DNA of 64,000 bases from positions 118,788,568 through 118,852,567 of the forward strand of contig CM077153.1 of NCBI GenBank assembly GCA_039583875.1, in the 5' to 3' direction. The first letter of the stretch is position 1. The number at the start of each line of letters is the position of its first letter. The position numbers were made by a program, and so were the translations under genes. This document shows positions 1-11,790 of this stretch, piece after piece. The notes under the pieces are model-generated. The model was not told where the DNA came from, did not search any database, and worked only from the letters and a program-made list of their open reading frames with translations. This stretch comes from Platanthera guangdongensis. Its lineage: Eukaryota > Streptophyta > Magnoliopsida > Asparagales > Orchidaceae.

Positions 1-1545
1 CCAGATTTCTGTCAAAACAACAACTATGTCAAGACAAGAAGCAATTGTGTCGACACACAGGACTTGTGTCGACACATTTCACAGAAGCTGTGTCAAGAAG
101 TTAAAGAAGAACTGTGGACTCAGCTCGACGAACTTAGACCATAATGGCAAGAGTTATCTAGCAACAGTTAGAAGTTCTCAGCCCAACGAAACTAGTTCTC
201 AGTTCGACGAACCCAATTCTCAGGTCGACGATTTCTGGATACTCTACTTCAGCATTTCATTCCAGAAATATCTAAGTCCAAAAACACTTCACTGAACTCT
301 GGTCGACGAAGTCAAATTCTTAGCTCGACGAACTTGATGTGCAGAAAAGGCAAGATTCTAGAGAATGCAGTTATCTGTTCTCAGCTCGACGAACAGAAGC
401 CATCTGGTCGACGAATACAACTCCTCAGCTCGACGAACTGTGGTCTCAGCTCGCTGATTTCTGTTCTCTGTTCGACGAATCCAGACTTGCTTATTTCCAT
501 CCTTCTGTCTCTTTCCTACTGTAATAATTCTTAAGTAATTAATGCTAAAATATTCGCTGAATATTACCGTTAGACGGATCATTAATTATGATCTTCTCTA
601 GGATTATTGCTTGCCGTTTTTCCATGGGACAGTTGGGGAAACTCAATCAATGCAAAACATTCTCCAGGCCGTCAACATTGAATGCAGAAGAATTTCAAAT
701 TTCAAAAGCAAACTTATTTTGAAAATATAAAAGAGATTTTCTCTTTTCCTGAACACAAGGATCGGCAAGTCAGGAAGAGAGCAATTAGTCTGCAACAAGG
801 ATTTTTCTGCCTCTCTCTCGACAGAACGCTGATATACAGATAGAGAAATCTGATACAGACATACAAGATCTAGACCAGAAAAATATCAACAATCTGAAGA
901 AGAAGAACATCAAATCAAAATCAAGAGTCGTCTTCCTTCTACACTCCAGGACACTTCAAAGGACAACAAATCCTCTATCTGTCAAGAAGTTCTTGTACTT
1001 TGTATGGTCAAAGCTGAAAGACTGAAGGCCTATCACCCTGAAGCAAAGCTCCATCTTCCTGAACCATTCAACATCTCAGGGGGAGCATTTTGCTAACATC
1101 ATATCCACTTAAGTCTTCTCAGTTGTAACTTGAGAAAGAGAAGACAAAATCATCTCTCATCCTCCCACTGTATAAAGGATTCTTAACTCTCTTCAAAAGT
1201 TATTCTTGGTTGCAAGTCACCTGACCAAAAGACTTGAGGATTGGTTTTTGAGCATCTGATCAAAAGCTCATTGGTATCAGGCACCTGATCAAAAATCTGA
1301 GTGGATTCCTACCAGGTTGGTAGAAGAGTGGATGTACCCAGGTTGGGGAACCACTATAAATTCTTGTGTTGTCTGGTTGCCATTTTCTTTTTGTTCTTGT
1401 TGTGGCTGTGCTAATCAGGACTGTTGTGTTTGTGTTTAATTAGTTTATATTCTGCAGTATTTTATTTACTACACAATTTGAAAAGTTTTTAAGGATACTC
1501 TATCCCCCCCCTCTAGAGTATTCCAGATCTAACTCCTCACTTTCA
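1..1545 (+). repeat. Sirevirus-like LTR, 5' part cut by window edge
   Basis: This is the 3' portion of a long terminal repeat related to the complete ones at 38467-39796 and 56132-57428. Shared features are an array of TCGACGAAC words (about 120-480), the block CAGGGGGAGC (1077-1086), repeated CACCTGATCAAAAG, the block GGATGTACCCA...GGGGAACCA (1330-1353), a C-run before the end and the terminus CACTTTCA at 1545. It also holds two TGTGTCGACACA palindromes (50-80). No primer binding site follows, so it is a 3' LTR of an element lying left of the window, or a solo LTR. It differs enough from the other copies to be a separate subfamily. Short ORFs here are not credible genes. Confidence 0.8.
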
Positions 1546-1812
1546 TGTCTACCGAGCTCCAAAGGGTGAGTGCGAGCTGGCCATGGTGCTCGTCATTCGA
1601 TCTTTCTTCATTAGTTGAGCTCAGCTCGTCGAAGCCCGGGCCTGGCGCGGCGAATGCCAAGCTCGGGGTCGCGACGAATGCCGAGCTCGGGTTCGGCTTT
1701 CCCTGCCGAGCTCGCCTTCAGATTCCTCTACTGAACTCGCCTGCTGCTTGGGTGATCTGGACCGGTCGGTCTGGTTCCTGGCAACCTCACTCGCTGGATA
1801 CGGGGTTGTACA
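1546..1812. other. Unassigned GC-rich segment
   Basis: This segment lies between the end of the Sirevirus-like LTR and the integrase remnant at 1813. It is GC-rich with repeated GAGCTCG and CGACGAATGC / CGGCGAATGC words. No retroelement protein motif could be read in it in any frame. It may be an unrecognised LTR piece or filler at an insertion junction. Confidence 0.4.
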
Positions 1813-1856
1813 TCGCGGATCTTTGGATGTGTGTGTTTTTTCCATGTCCATCACAC
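1813..1856 (+). pseudogene. Integrase-end remnant of older copia element (left piece)
   Basis: The frame containing 1816 reads RIFGCVCFFHVHH, the conserved block at the end of the copia integrase region. It stops at the target site of the element at 1857 and resumes in frame at 9881 with SKIDPRALKCIFIGYSPTQKGY. The CACAC at 1852-1856 is duplicated at 9876-9880. It is the same pol gene as the pieces at 9881-11783. Confidence 0.8.
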
Positions 1857-2045
1857 TGTTGGAGTTACTATGGTGATCTGGAAGTGATCAAACATGTAAT
1901 CTCACTGCCAACGCGATATGAGCCTGCAGGGTCGCACATAAGAGATGTGGAGAAGTTGGATGATTGACTGTGTTGGTAAAGGTTACCAATCACCGACCCG
2001 AATGGGGTTTTTGGGCAAAGTGTTGCCTTGAAGTCTTGGTAAGGA

Positions 2046-2274
2046 TCGTCGACCGAGAATCGACGAGTGTCGTCGACCCCGGCTCGACGATCGACGAGAA
2101 TCGACGAGTGTCGTCGACCCTGGCTCGACGATCGACGAGAATCGACGAGTGTCGTCGACCCCGGCTCGACGATCGACGAGAATCGATGAGTGTCGTCGAC
2201 CGCGGCTCGACGATCGACGAGAATCGTCGAGAGTCGTCGATAGCGGCTCGACGATCGACGAGAATCGTCGAGTA
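2046..2274 (+). repeat. 41-bp tandem repeat with inverted TCGTCGA/TCGACGA
   Basis: There is a 24-bp partial unit (2046-2069) followed by five 41-bp units (2070-2110, 2111-2151, 2152-2192, 2193-2233, 2234-2274). Each unit begins with TCGTCGA, has a 7-base spacer such as CCCCGGC, and then TCGACGA, an inverted repeat with a fixed gap, followed by more CGACGA words. Antisense and sense ORFs through the array are an effect of its periodicity and lack of stop codons. Confidence 0.9.
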
Positions 2275-2386
2275 TTGTACTCCGATTCTCGCCGATTCTC
2301 GCCGACTGATACTCGCCGAATCTGGGACCCTATTTTACTGGGTGGTCTGCGGATAGCGATATTCCTAAGTCTATTTATGCCTTCGG

Positions 2387-2394
2387 TATAAAAG
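2387..2394 (+). promoter_or_regulatory. TATA box of left LTR
   Basis: TATAAAAG lies downstream of the tandem array, with the same motif at 9342-9349 in the right LTR. Its position in the LTR fits the U3/R promoter. Confidence 0.65.
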
Positions 2395-2921
2395 GGACAC
2401 TTAGGGTTTTCGGGAATTATGCCTCTGGCAGCTGATCGAACCGAATCCCGCGACGGAAGCATTCCGCCTTTCCATTCGTTCCGCCAACCCCGAATCCCGC
2501 CGCCGACGGAAGTGTTCCGCCGCTGCCGTGCTCGCTCCGTCGACCTCCTCCCCTCCGGCGATCGTCGCTGGTGTTGATTTTCCTGGCGCGGACCTAGCAG
2601 TCCGTGGAATAGCAAGGTGCGGTCATCATCCTTCCCGATTATCCGTGCGACGGAAAACTCGGCGTTCTCCCGCTCGTGTGGATTTCTGCAGAGACGTGGA
2701 TATTATTCCACGTAGAACTCACCACTAGCAAGAAGACGAAGTTTGGAGCATCTCCGTTGAGTTGTGACTCAACATCACCGAGGTAATTTTTACCTAGTTG
2801 TATGTTAACTTCTTGATTCAACTACCATGGCCCGATCTCATCTCTTTTAGGTTTTCTTGATATTTTTATTCTTCCGCTGCGTGCACAAGCGTTGTGTCAT
2901 CCTCATAGAGAAACCCAACAG

Positions 2922-2933
2922 TGGTATCAGAGC
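2922..2933 (+). other. Primer binding site (initiator Met tRNA)
   Basis: TGGTATCAGAGC lies one base after the left LTR. It is complementary to the 3' end of plant initiator methionine tRNA, the usual copia minus-strand primer. Confidence 0.95.
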
Positions 2934-2937
2934 CAGG

Positions 2938-3903
2938 TTTCGGCCATGATTGTTGTATTGGAAGTTTTGTTATTCCAGTGCGTGTAAACCTAGGGATTTA
3001 GAAGTGTTCTAAATGTCTAGATTTAGTCTTGGTACCCCGCCAAGAACTTCTGAAATTTCGTGGAAATTTCTAATTGTTAGAAATTGTAGTCTCCTTAGCA
3101 GTAACCATCCCTCGAGTTTGTTTTGAATTTTGAATCCAACATAGAGAGATGAGCTTGTCTACTGCTTTAAGTTGAGTTGTCTTTGTCTTTGTCCAATGCA
3201 TGTAAATCTGAGGATTTGGAAGTTTCCGGATGTTCAGATTTATCCCTTCCTTCTATCAAATGTTGATGGTGTCAGGTTGTGCACATAAGGGATGCATGTG
3301 GTTTTAGAAAATTTTGTTTTTCTTTGGATGTGCACATTGATCAAATGTTGATCATGGTTAACTGTTAACCCATAATCAAAATCCCTTCATCTAATATTAA
3401 GTGTTCGGATGTCTTCCGATGGATGACACTCTTCCTGCCTCGATCGATGAAGTGTGGGCTTGTCAAAGCAAGGTGCATTAATCTATCTTGGTAAGGGTGC
3501 GAGCGGATAATTGTGATATCCCACTGTCGACATCGGGTCCAACTTAACTAGGTGACCTCAAAGGTTGAGTGCCTAGAGGCATAGGGTTGGCATGCACCAT
3601 ATGATGGATGCGAGTAAGGAGTTATTCACCAACCATACAAGAATTGCATGAGGATGCAATTGGCAAGCGTTGTCTACCTAAATAATCGCATCGTGAGAGG
3701 AAAGCCAAAGCTGACTCATTGTGTTGGTGAAATACGGATCTTGTCCACTAAGAGAGTAGCTCGCATGAACTCTCCGAATTGTTAGTGAGGGCTAACATTT
3801 CGAATAAAATAGTGGGAGTGTTTTAATTGAAGTCCAAATTAAAATAAATTGTATTTGAAATTTTGGTACTGATTTTATTCTGCATAAATTCTTGTAGAAT
3901 TTC
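2938..3903 (+). other. Untranslated leader of copia element
   Basis: Roughly 970 bases separate the primer site from the gag start and hold no convincing ORF. The leader of an LTR element usually carries packaging signals, but none can be identified by eye. Confidence 0.6.
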
Positions 3904-6900
3904 ATGGCAAGTGTTTCACACTCCACGTTGTCTCTGAGAGCCATCCTTGAGAAGGATAAGCTCAGTGGGACAAATTACATGGACTGGTACAGGAACCTGA
4001 GAATTGTTCTCAGGCAAGAGCGAAAGCTCTATGTCTTGGAAGAAGTAGCCCCCGAGGTGCCGACCGGGAACTCTTCCCGTGCTGAGAAGGATACTTATAA
4101 GAAGTATACTGATGATACTTTAGATGTCGAATGTCTTATGCTTGCCACTATGAACTCTGAGCTTCAGAAGCAATACGAGAACATGGGGTGCAAGGAGATT
4201 GACGAGCATCTCAAGAAAATGTTTCAAGGGCAGGCTCGTCAAGAGAGGTTCGACGTCACAAAAGCGTTGTTTCAGTGCAAGATGGGAGTTCGAGACTCAG
4301 TAGGGACTCACGTACTCAAGATGATTGGGTATATAGAGAACCTTGAAAGGCTGGGTTTTCCTCTTGGTCAAGAGTTGGCCACAGATCTGGTCCTGCAATC
4401 GTTGCCGGACAGTTATGAGCAGTTCATCTTGAACTACAACATGAATGAAATAGACAAGACACTGCCCGAACTCATAGGCATGTTGAGAACTGCCGAAATC
4501 AATATGAAGAAGGCCAAGCCTGCCAGCCTCATACTGATGGTGCATAAGGGCAAGGGCAATGTCAAGGGCTCTAAGAAGACGAAGGTGGGACCTAAGTCAT
4601 ACCTTGAGCCCAAGTCTTCAGCACTGATGAAAAAGAAAAGCACGGTGAAGGAAGGGAAATGCCACCACTGTGGCAAGGCTGGTCATTGGAGGAGGAACTG
4701 TCCTTCGTACATTGAAGTTCTGCAGAAATTGAAGGGAGGTATGACTTCCGCTTCAAATGTCTACGTTATAGAGATAAAACTTTCTGCTCCTTCATCTTGG
4801 GTATTGGATACCGGATGTGGTTCACACATTTGTACAAATGTGCAGGAACTGGGAAGGAGAAGATTGCTGAGTAAAGGGGAGGTGGACCTCCGCGTCGGCA
4901 ATGGAGCAAGAGTTGCTGCTGTAGCCGTAGGGGTTTACCGTCTTTCTTTGCCCAGTGGGCTTGTAATAGAACTAGATAATTGCTATTTTGTTCCGGCCAT
5001 AACTAGAAACATTATATCTATTTCATGTTTGGACATGATTGGATTTTCTTTTATAATTAAGAACAACTGTTGTTCTATATTTAAGAATGATGTTTGTTAT
5101 GTTGTAGCCCAATTGTTTAATGGTCTTTATGTTTTGAACTTGGACCATCTGATCTGTAATGTAGAAAATAATAAAAGACTAAGAACAAATGACTCGAACC
5201 CTACATTTCTCTGGCATTGTCGTTTGGGTCATATCAACGAGAAGCGTATATCCAAACTCCATAGAGATGGACTTTTGGACTCATTTGATTATGAATCATT
5301 TGAGCGATGTGAATCTTGTTTGTTAGGCAAAATGACTAAAGCTCCTTTCACTGTTTATACTGAGAGGGTTGAGAATCTCTTGGGTGTTGTACATAGTGAT
5401 GTATGCGGACCAATGGGTTCCATGGCTAGAGGTGGGTATTTCTACTTTGTTACATTTACTGATGATTTCAGTAGATACGGATATGTGTATCTTATGAAGT
5501 GCAAATCCGAGACCTTTGAAAAGTTCAAAGAGTTCAAGAATGAAGTAGAAAACCAGTTGGGTAAAAGGGTTAAAGCACTCCGATCTGATCGAGGTGGCGA
5601 ATACCTGAGTCATGAGTTCCGTGATCATCTGAAAGAGTGTGGTATTGTATCATAGCTCACTCCACCTAGAACACCACAACATAATGATGTGTCTGAGAGG
5701 AGAAATCGTACTATGTTAGACATTGTACGTTCGATGATGAGTCATGCAGACTTGTCTGTTTCCTTTTGGGGTTTTACCTCAGAGACTGCTGCAATGACAT
5801 TGAATCGCGCTTCAACGAAAACGGTTCTGAAGATACCATATGAGATATGGACTGGGAAGCGTCCTAGTATGTCGTTCATTAAAATTTGGGGATGTGAGGC
5901 ATACGTGAGACGTCAAATGCCTGACAAGCTGGAACCCAAATCGGATAAATATTATCTGGTGGGATATCCTAAGGAAACGAAAGGGTATTACTTTTACCTA
6001 CCGTCTGAGGGCAAAGTGCTTGTCGCAAGAACTGGTGTCTTCTTGGAGAAAGAGTTCTTATCAAGAAAGACTGAAAAGGTAAAGCTTGAAGAAGTTCAAG
6101 AACCACATGTAGTGAATGAACCGGAATTGGATTCTGAGACAGGACTACAAGATGTTGTAGCTAGAGAACCTGCTCAAGGAACACAAGTCCTACGTAGATC
6201 TGGTAGACCAAGGTTTGAGCCTGAGAGATATGGATTTCTCGTGTCTCAAATAGGTAATGTGTTGCTTATGCATCATGATGATGAACCAGCAACCTACCAA
6301 GAGGCTATGAATGGACCGGACTCTGACAAATGGCTTGAGGCTATGAAATCCGAAATGGACTCCATGTATGCAAACCAAGTTTGGAACTTGGTGGAACCAC
6401 CTGAAGGGGTACGACCCATAGGGTGCAAGTGGGTCTTCAAGAAGAAGACCGACATGTATGCGAATGTACAGACATTCAAAGGGCGACTGGTGGCTAAGGG
6501 TTTCAAGCAAATTCATGGTATTGACTATGATGAGACCTTTTCCCCTGTTGTCATGGTAAAGTCCATAAGGATATTGCTTGTTGTTGCTGCGTATTATGAC
6601 TACGAGATCTGGCAGATGGATGTCAAAACGGCTTTCCTTAATGGAAACCTCCTTGAGGAAGTGTATATGACACAACCCGAGGGTTTTGTATCCCCAGATG
6701 AAGCCACTAAAATATGCAAGCTGAATAAGTCCATTTATGGACTGAAACAGGCCTCTCGAAGTTGGAATCTTCGTTTTGATGAGAAAATCAAAGAGTTTGG
6801 TTTCATCAAGAATGAAGATGAGCCTTGTGTTTACAAGAGAATCAGTGGGAGCATTGTTGTCTTCCTGATATTGTATGTAGATGACATACTGTTGATTGGG

Positions 6901-7863
6901 AATGACATTCCTACCCTGAAAGTTGTTAAGAACAACCTAGGGAACTGCTTTTCAATGAAGGATTTGGGTGAAGCGACTTATATACTCGGTATTAAAATCT
7001 ATAGAGATAGATCGAAGAAGTTGCTGGGTTTGACCCAGAGTACGTACATCAAAAAGGTGTTGAAGCGGTTCAACATGCTTGAGTCCAAGAAAGGATTTTT
7101 GTCCATGTCTCATGGTGTGAATCTCTCTAAGGACCAGTGTCCAAAGTCTTATGAAGATAAGAACCGCATGAAGTTGATTCCATATGCTTCGGCAATTGGA
7201 TCAATCATGTACGCGATGTTATGTACTCGACCCGACGTCTCCTTTGCTTTTAGCATGACTAGCAGGTATCAGTCAGACCCCGGTGAGTGTCACTGGATTG
7301 CAGTCAAGAATGTCCTGAAGTACTTGAGAAGGACTAAGGATGTGTTCTTGGTGTATGGTGGAGAGGAAGAGCTCGTTGTAAGTGGTTACACGGATGCTAG
7401 CTTCAAAACTGATAGAGACGACTCCAAGTCTCAGTCAGGTTTTGTGTTTTGCCTGAATGGAGGAGCTGTGAGCTGAAAGAGTTCCAAGCAAGAGACAGTT
7501 GCTGATTCTACAACAAAGGCCGAGTATATCGCCGCAGCTAATGCGGCGAAGGAGGCTGTATGGATTAGGAAATTCATCGGCGAGCTTGGTGTAGTTCCTA
7601 GCATTGTTGGTCCCGTAGTTCTCTACTGTGATAACAATGGTGCAATTGCACAATCTAAGGAACCTAGATCCCATCAGCGCTCCAAGCATATACTTCGGCG
7701 GTTTCATCTTATTCGTGAGATTGTCGAACGAGGAGATGTGAACTTTTGCAGAGTGCCGACTGAGAAAAATATTGCGGATCCACTGACAAAGCCTCTCGCG
7801 CAGAGAAAGCATGATGGTCATACTAGATCAATGGGTATACGATACCTAAATGATCAACTCTAG
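3904..7863 (+). pseudogene. Copia gag-pol polyprotein with two stop codons
   Basis: One continuous frame of 1,320 codons encodes all copia functions. Gag covers residues 1-250 (start ASVSHSTLSLRAILEKDKL). The CCHC zinc knuckle CHHCGKAGHWRRNC is near 253-266. The aspartic protease has LDTGCGSH near 301. A GAG-pre-integrase domain follows from about 435, then the integrase core (HSDVCGPM, SDRGGEY). The reverse transcriptase has QMDVKTAFLNG near 903 and an intact YVDD at 6874-6885. RNase H ends the protein (YTDASFKTD, then DNNGAIAQS). The frame is broken only at 5653-5655 (TAG, in the integrase core, where a Gln is expected) and 7474-7476 (TGA, where family members have Trp). ATG 3904 is the first codon upstream of the gag motifs. 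In vivo the product would be virus-like particle and replication proteins. Confidence 0.93.
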
Positions 7864-8831
7864 TGAGAATCTTGTGGATTGCATGTAAACATGTATTTTG
7901 TTGGCTATTTATTCATATGATGGACAATGTACCTAGTTTTTCTCTTACAATTAATGGCAAGTTCTTTTATTATGAGTTTTTCTATATGATAGTTAAATGT
8001 TAACATAATAGATACCCTTAGAATGTTCGCTTCCATGGGACATCAAGTACGTGACTTGAATGTGAGAGCCTATGATTTATTTGAAGCTTCATTCTTAATA
8101 GGTCCCTGGTCGAGTATCATCATAGAAGCTAAGGGTAATGATGGTACATGAAGGCTAGCACGTGCGTTGACTGATGACCGGTTCTCACAGGCCATGATAT
8201 TGTGATATCAAGTCATCACGTGGGTACTTGTTAGTGAACAAGTTGTACTGGACAGACCCAACCTGAGGCTACTCTGTGGATTGTCATCCAATCGTGTCAC
8301 GAGTAGGTCTCAATTGACAATGGTGTTGTGGTCATTTAACCTGAAGTCACAGCATTCATCAAGTGAGGAAGAGCGTGCTTTGATGCCATCTAAAGTCTTC
8401 CTTGAGAAAGGTTGATGATAAGGGTGGTTGTTGGGCATGTTACGAATCATTTGGGTGTTTGTGTGTGAGCAAATATGGGATTTGTCCTCCTGTATGACAG
8501 GAGTTGCATCCATGGGCCCCTTGATGGAACTGGACTGAGAAATGCATGGCCATGCTTGGTTGAGTCAATAAGTGATATTGGACTCACCATTCTCTGGAAG
8601 TCCGTCCTGGATCAAGAAACTTGGATTGAGCTATTACGATGGTGACACGGTCCATGCCTCTAGTTCTTTCCGGATGTAAGGGACAAAGAGACAAAGACAA
8701 CGCTGATACATTGGTCATAAAGGCTTATGAGTTATAAACTCTTATTGCTTGGGGAGCAATGATGCATTGCTAGATGTCGCTCATTGTTTGTGAGGTTTTT
8801 GGTCTGATACTTTCAAGATCAAGTGGGAGTC
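7864..8831 (+). other. 3' untranslated region and polypurine tract of copia element
   Basis: Nearly 970 bases follow the pol stop without a credible gene. The end, AAGTGGGAGTC at 8821-8831, abuts the right LTR and is the likely plus-strand primer tract. Confidence 0.65.
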
Positions 8832-9875
8832 TGTTGGAGTTACCATGGTGATCCGGAAGTGATCAAACATGTAATCTCACTGCCAACGCGATATGAGCCT
8901 GCAGGGTCGCACATAAGAGATGTGGAGAAGTTGGATGATTGACTGTGTTGGTAAAGGTTACCAATCACTGACCCGAATGGGGTTTTTGGGCAAAGTGTTG
9001 TCTTGAAGTCTTGGTAAGGATCGTCGACCGAGAATCGACGAGTGTCGTCGACCCCGGCTCGACGATCGACGAGAATCGACGAGTGTCGTCGACCCTGGCT
9101 CGACGATCGACGAGTGTCGTCGACCCCGGCTCGACGATCGACGAGTGTCGTCGACCGCGGCTCGACGATCGACGAGAATCGTCGAGAGTCGTCGATAGCG
9201 GCTCGACAATCGACGAGAATCGTCGAGTATTGTACTCTGATTCTCGCCGATTCTCGCCGACTGATACTCGCCGAATATGGGACCCTATTTTACTGGGTGT
9301 TCTGCGGATAGCGATATTCCTAAGTCTATTTATGCCTTCGGTATAAAAGGGACACTTATGGTTTTCGGGAATTATGCCTCTGGCAGCTGATCGAACCGAA
9401 TCCCGCGACGGAAGCGTTCCGCCTTTCCATTCGTTCCGCCGACCCCGAATCCCGCCGCCGACGGAAGTGTTCTGCCGCCGCCGTGCTCGCTCCGTCGACC
9501 TCCTCCCCTCCGGCGATCGTCGCTGGTGTTGCTTTTCCTGGCGCGGACCTAGCAGTCCGTGGAATAGCAAGGTGCGGTCATCATCCTTCCCGATTATCCG
9601 TGCGACGAAAAACTCGGCGTTCTCCCGCTCGTGTGGATTTCTGCAGAGACGTGGATATTATTCCACGTAGAACTCGCCACTAGCAAGAAGACGAAGTTTG
9701 GAGCATCTCCGTTGAGTTGTGACTCAACGCCACCGAGGTAATTTTTACCTAGTTGTATGTTAACTTCTTGATTCAACTACCATGGTCCGATCTCATCTAT
9801 TTTGGGTTTTCTTGATGTTTTTATTCTTCCGCTGCGTGCACAAGCGTTGTGCCATCCTCATAGAGAAACCCAACA
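8832..9875 (+). repeat. Right LTR of copia element 1857-9875
   Basis: This 1,044-bp LTR is nearly identical to 1857-2920. Its tandem array (9021-9229) has two units shortened from 41 to 31 bp by loss of the same 10 bases. That accounts for the whole 20-bp length difference. Confidence 0.95.
9021..9229 (+). repeat. Contracted 41/31-bp tandem array in right LTR
   Basis: The units are 24 (9021-9044), 41 (9045-9085), 31 (9086-9116), 31 (9117-9147), 41 (9148-9188) and 41 (9189-9229) bp. The short units lack one AGAATCGACG step. The TCGTCGA-N7-TCGACGA inverted repeat is kept in the units, apart from one G-to-A change in the last. Confidence 0.9.
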
Positions 9876-9880
9876 CACAC

Positions 9881-11783
9881 ATCCAAAATTGATCCCCGTG
9901 CCCTAAAGTGTATCTTTATTGGGTATTCTCCAACCCAGAAAGGATACAAATGCTTCCATTCAACTTCCAAGAAGATCTTCGTTACTATGGATGTCACCTT
10001 TCGGGAATCCGAGGCCTATTATGAGTCCTCTCTGCAGGGGGAGTTCTCACTTCGGTGACCGCTAATGTGTCGAATTCTCCTGTGACAGCTCCTGTGACAG
10101 CTCGTCCTTTACATGTGTATACTCGGCAAAAAAGGGCTCCAGGTACATTAGCATCTCTCAGGCTACCCGCGCCAACATCGGATCCTTCTTTGGGCTCTCA
10201 AGGTATCTATACCCAACATCCGATGTCCCACTTTGTGTCCTACAACTCATTATCTCCTTCACATAAGCTCTTTGTTGTCTCTCTCCTCTTTTTCTATCCC
10301 CTCAAGTTGGTAGGATGTTATTGCTCACACAAGTGGCAGGATGTTATGCGTGAGGAGATGTTGGCCCTGGAAAAGAATTGCACTTGGGACTTGGTTCCTT
10401 TGCCAGCTGGCAAGACTGTGGTTGGATGTAAATGGGTTTTCTCCGTCAAGCTGAACTCTAAAGGTGTTGTTGAGCGGTACAAGGCTCAGTTTGTGGCTAG
10501 GGGCTACACCCAGACCATGGGGATTGACTACTAAAACACCTTTGCTCTTGTGGAGAAGATGAATTTTATAAGAGTTTTGCTCTCGTGTGTTGTCTGCAAA
10601 GGGTAGCCTCAAACTCAATTGGATGTGAAAATGTGTTTCTTCAAGGGGACCTGAAAGAAGAAGTATATATGTCGTTACCTCCTGTTCTTACCCTGGCAGG
10701 ATCTGGGGGAAAGGTATGTAGACTAAAGAAAGCCTTATATGGCCTAAAACAATCGCCTCGGGACTGGTTTGGGAGATTTCATAAAGTTATGGTCACATTT
10801 GGATATTCCCAAAGCAATGTCGATCCCACCTTATTTGTAAGGCACAAGCATGAGAGGGGTGATGATACTAAAGAAATCCAGTCTCTGAAACAGAGATTGG
10901 CAAAAGAGTTTGAAATAAAAGACCTAGAAAATCACAGGTGCGTTCTTGGAATTGAGTTCGCTCGATCGAAGCATGGTATATTCATATCCCAGAGGAAGTA
11001 TATCACTGACTTGCTTCAGTCGTGTGGGTTGAGTGGGTGCAGACCTTCTGGCACCCCAATTGAAGTCAAACCACAGATTGGGTAGAGATGATGGAGAAGC
11101 GGCTACTGATGTTGCTAGATTTCAAACATTGGTCGATCGCCTTATTTATTTATTGCATACTCGTCCGGATATTTCATATGTTGTAGGTGTCATTAGTCAA
11201 TTCTTGCATTCACCCAGAGCACGTTATTTAGAAGCCGCTTACCGTATCCTTCGGTATCTTAAGTCCTCTCCTGGAAAGGATATCTTGTTCTCTCCCGAGA
11301 AAGAATTGGCAGTTGAAGTCTACACAGATGCTTAATGGGCAGGTTATGTTGATGACAAAAGGTCCACTTTTGTTTATTGCTCTTTTGTTGGTGGTAACTT
11401 GGTAACGTGGAGGAAAAAAACATGTGGTTGTCAAGTCAAGCACAGAGGCAAAATTTAGATCTATGGCTCATGGGATCTTCGAAGGACTGTGGATTAAATC
11501 CTTGTTGAATGATCTTGACATGAGGAATAAAGACCCCTTAAGACTCTACTGTGATAGCAAAGCCGTCATTAGCATAGCTCACAATCCAGTCCAACATAAC
11601 CGCACAAAACATGTTGAGGTTGATCGTCAATTCATCAAAGAAAATATAGAACGAGTTGTGAGCAAACCATTTGTTCCTTCAGATCAGCAGCTTGCGGATG
11701 TTCTCACCAAGGGTCCAAGTCAGACTGTGTTCGAAAAAAATATGTGCAAGCTGGGCATGCAAAACATCACACGCCCAATTTGA
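9881..11783 (+). pseudogene. Older copia pol: integrase end, RT, RNase H
   Basis: This continues the remnant at 1813-1856. Readable blocks are the integrase tail (DPRALKCIFIGYSPTQKGY), the RT start (WVFSVKLNSKG, FVARGYTQTMGIDY), RT core (GDLKEEVYMSLPP, KALYGLKQSPRDWF), RT end (QRKYITDLL) and RNase H (TRPDISYVVGVISQF, then SSTEAKFRSMAHGI, and NPVQHNRTKHVEVD at the end). Frame changes and stops separate these blocks. The RT catalytic YVDD box is missing: sequence jumps from FVRHKHERG to DDTKEIQSLKQ near 10860. The last codons FEKNMCKLGMQNITRPI precede the purine tract and short 3' LTR. This copy is dead. Confidence 0.9.
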
Positions 11784-11790
11784 GGGGGAG
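11782..11790 (+). other. Polypurine tract of older copia element
   Basis: GAGGGGGAG lies directly before the short LTR at 11791. It is the expected plus-strand primer site. Confidence 0.8.

Larger units (their letters stand above)
1857..2920 (+). repeat. Left LTR of copia element 1857-9875
   Basis: This 1,064-bp LTR starts TGTTGGAG and ends ACCCAACA. It contains the 41-bp tandem array (2046-2274) in U3 and a TATAAAAG box at 2387-2394, the likely promoter of the element. It is 20 bp longer than the right LTR, exactly the length lost in the tandem array of that copy. Confidence 0.95.
1857..9875 (+). mobile_element. Complete Ty1/copia retrotransposon, BARE/Angela-Tork type
   Basis: This 8,019-bp element has two LTRs (1857-2920 and 8832-9875), both running TGTTGG...CCAACA. 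It is flanked by a perfect 5-bp target duplication CACAC (1852-1856 and 9876-9880). It has an initiator-methionine-tRNA primer site right after the left LTR, a GAG-PR-IN-RT-RNase H polyprotein in the copia order, and a purine tract before the right LTR. The polyprotein has two nonsense codons, so this copy cannot make the full protein itself. About two dozen substitutions were counted by eye between the LTRs, i.e. roughly 2-3 percent, suggesting a fairly recent insertion. It landed in the integrase of an older copia element. The Angela assignment rests on the polyprotein style only. Confidence 0.95.

Noticed and set aside
2046..2274. Possible CRISPR-like array
   Set aside because: Units are contiguous 41-bp tandem copies with no unique spacers, and the array lies inside a plant LTR.
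1983..2615. 210-codon antisense ORF across the left LTR
   Set aside because: It runs through the 41-bp array, which lacks stops by periodicity, and repeats in altered form in the right LTR; no protein motif.
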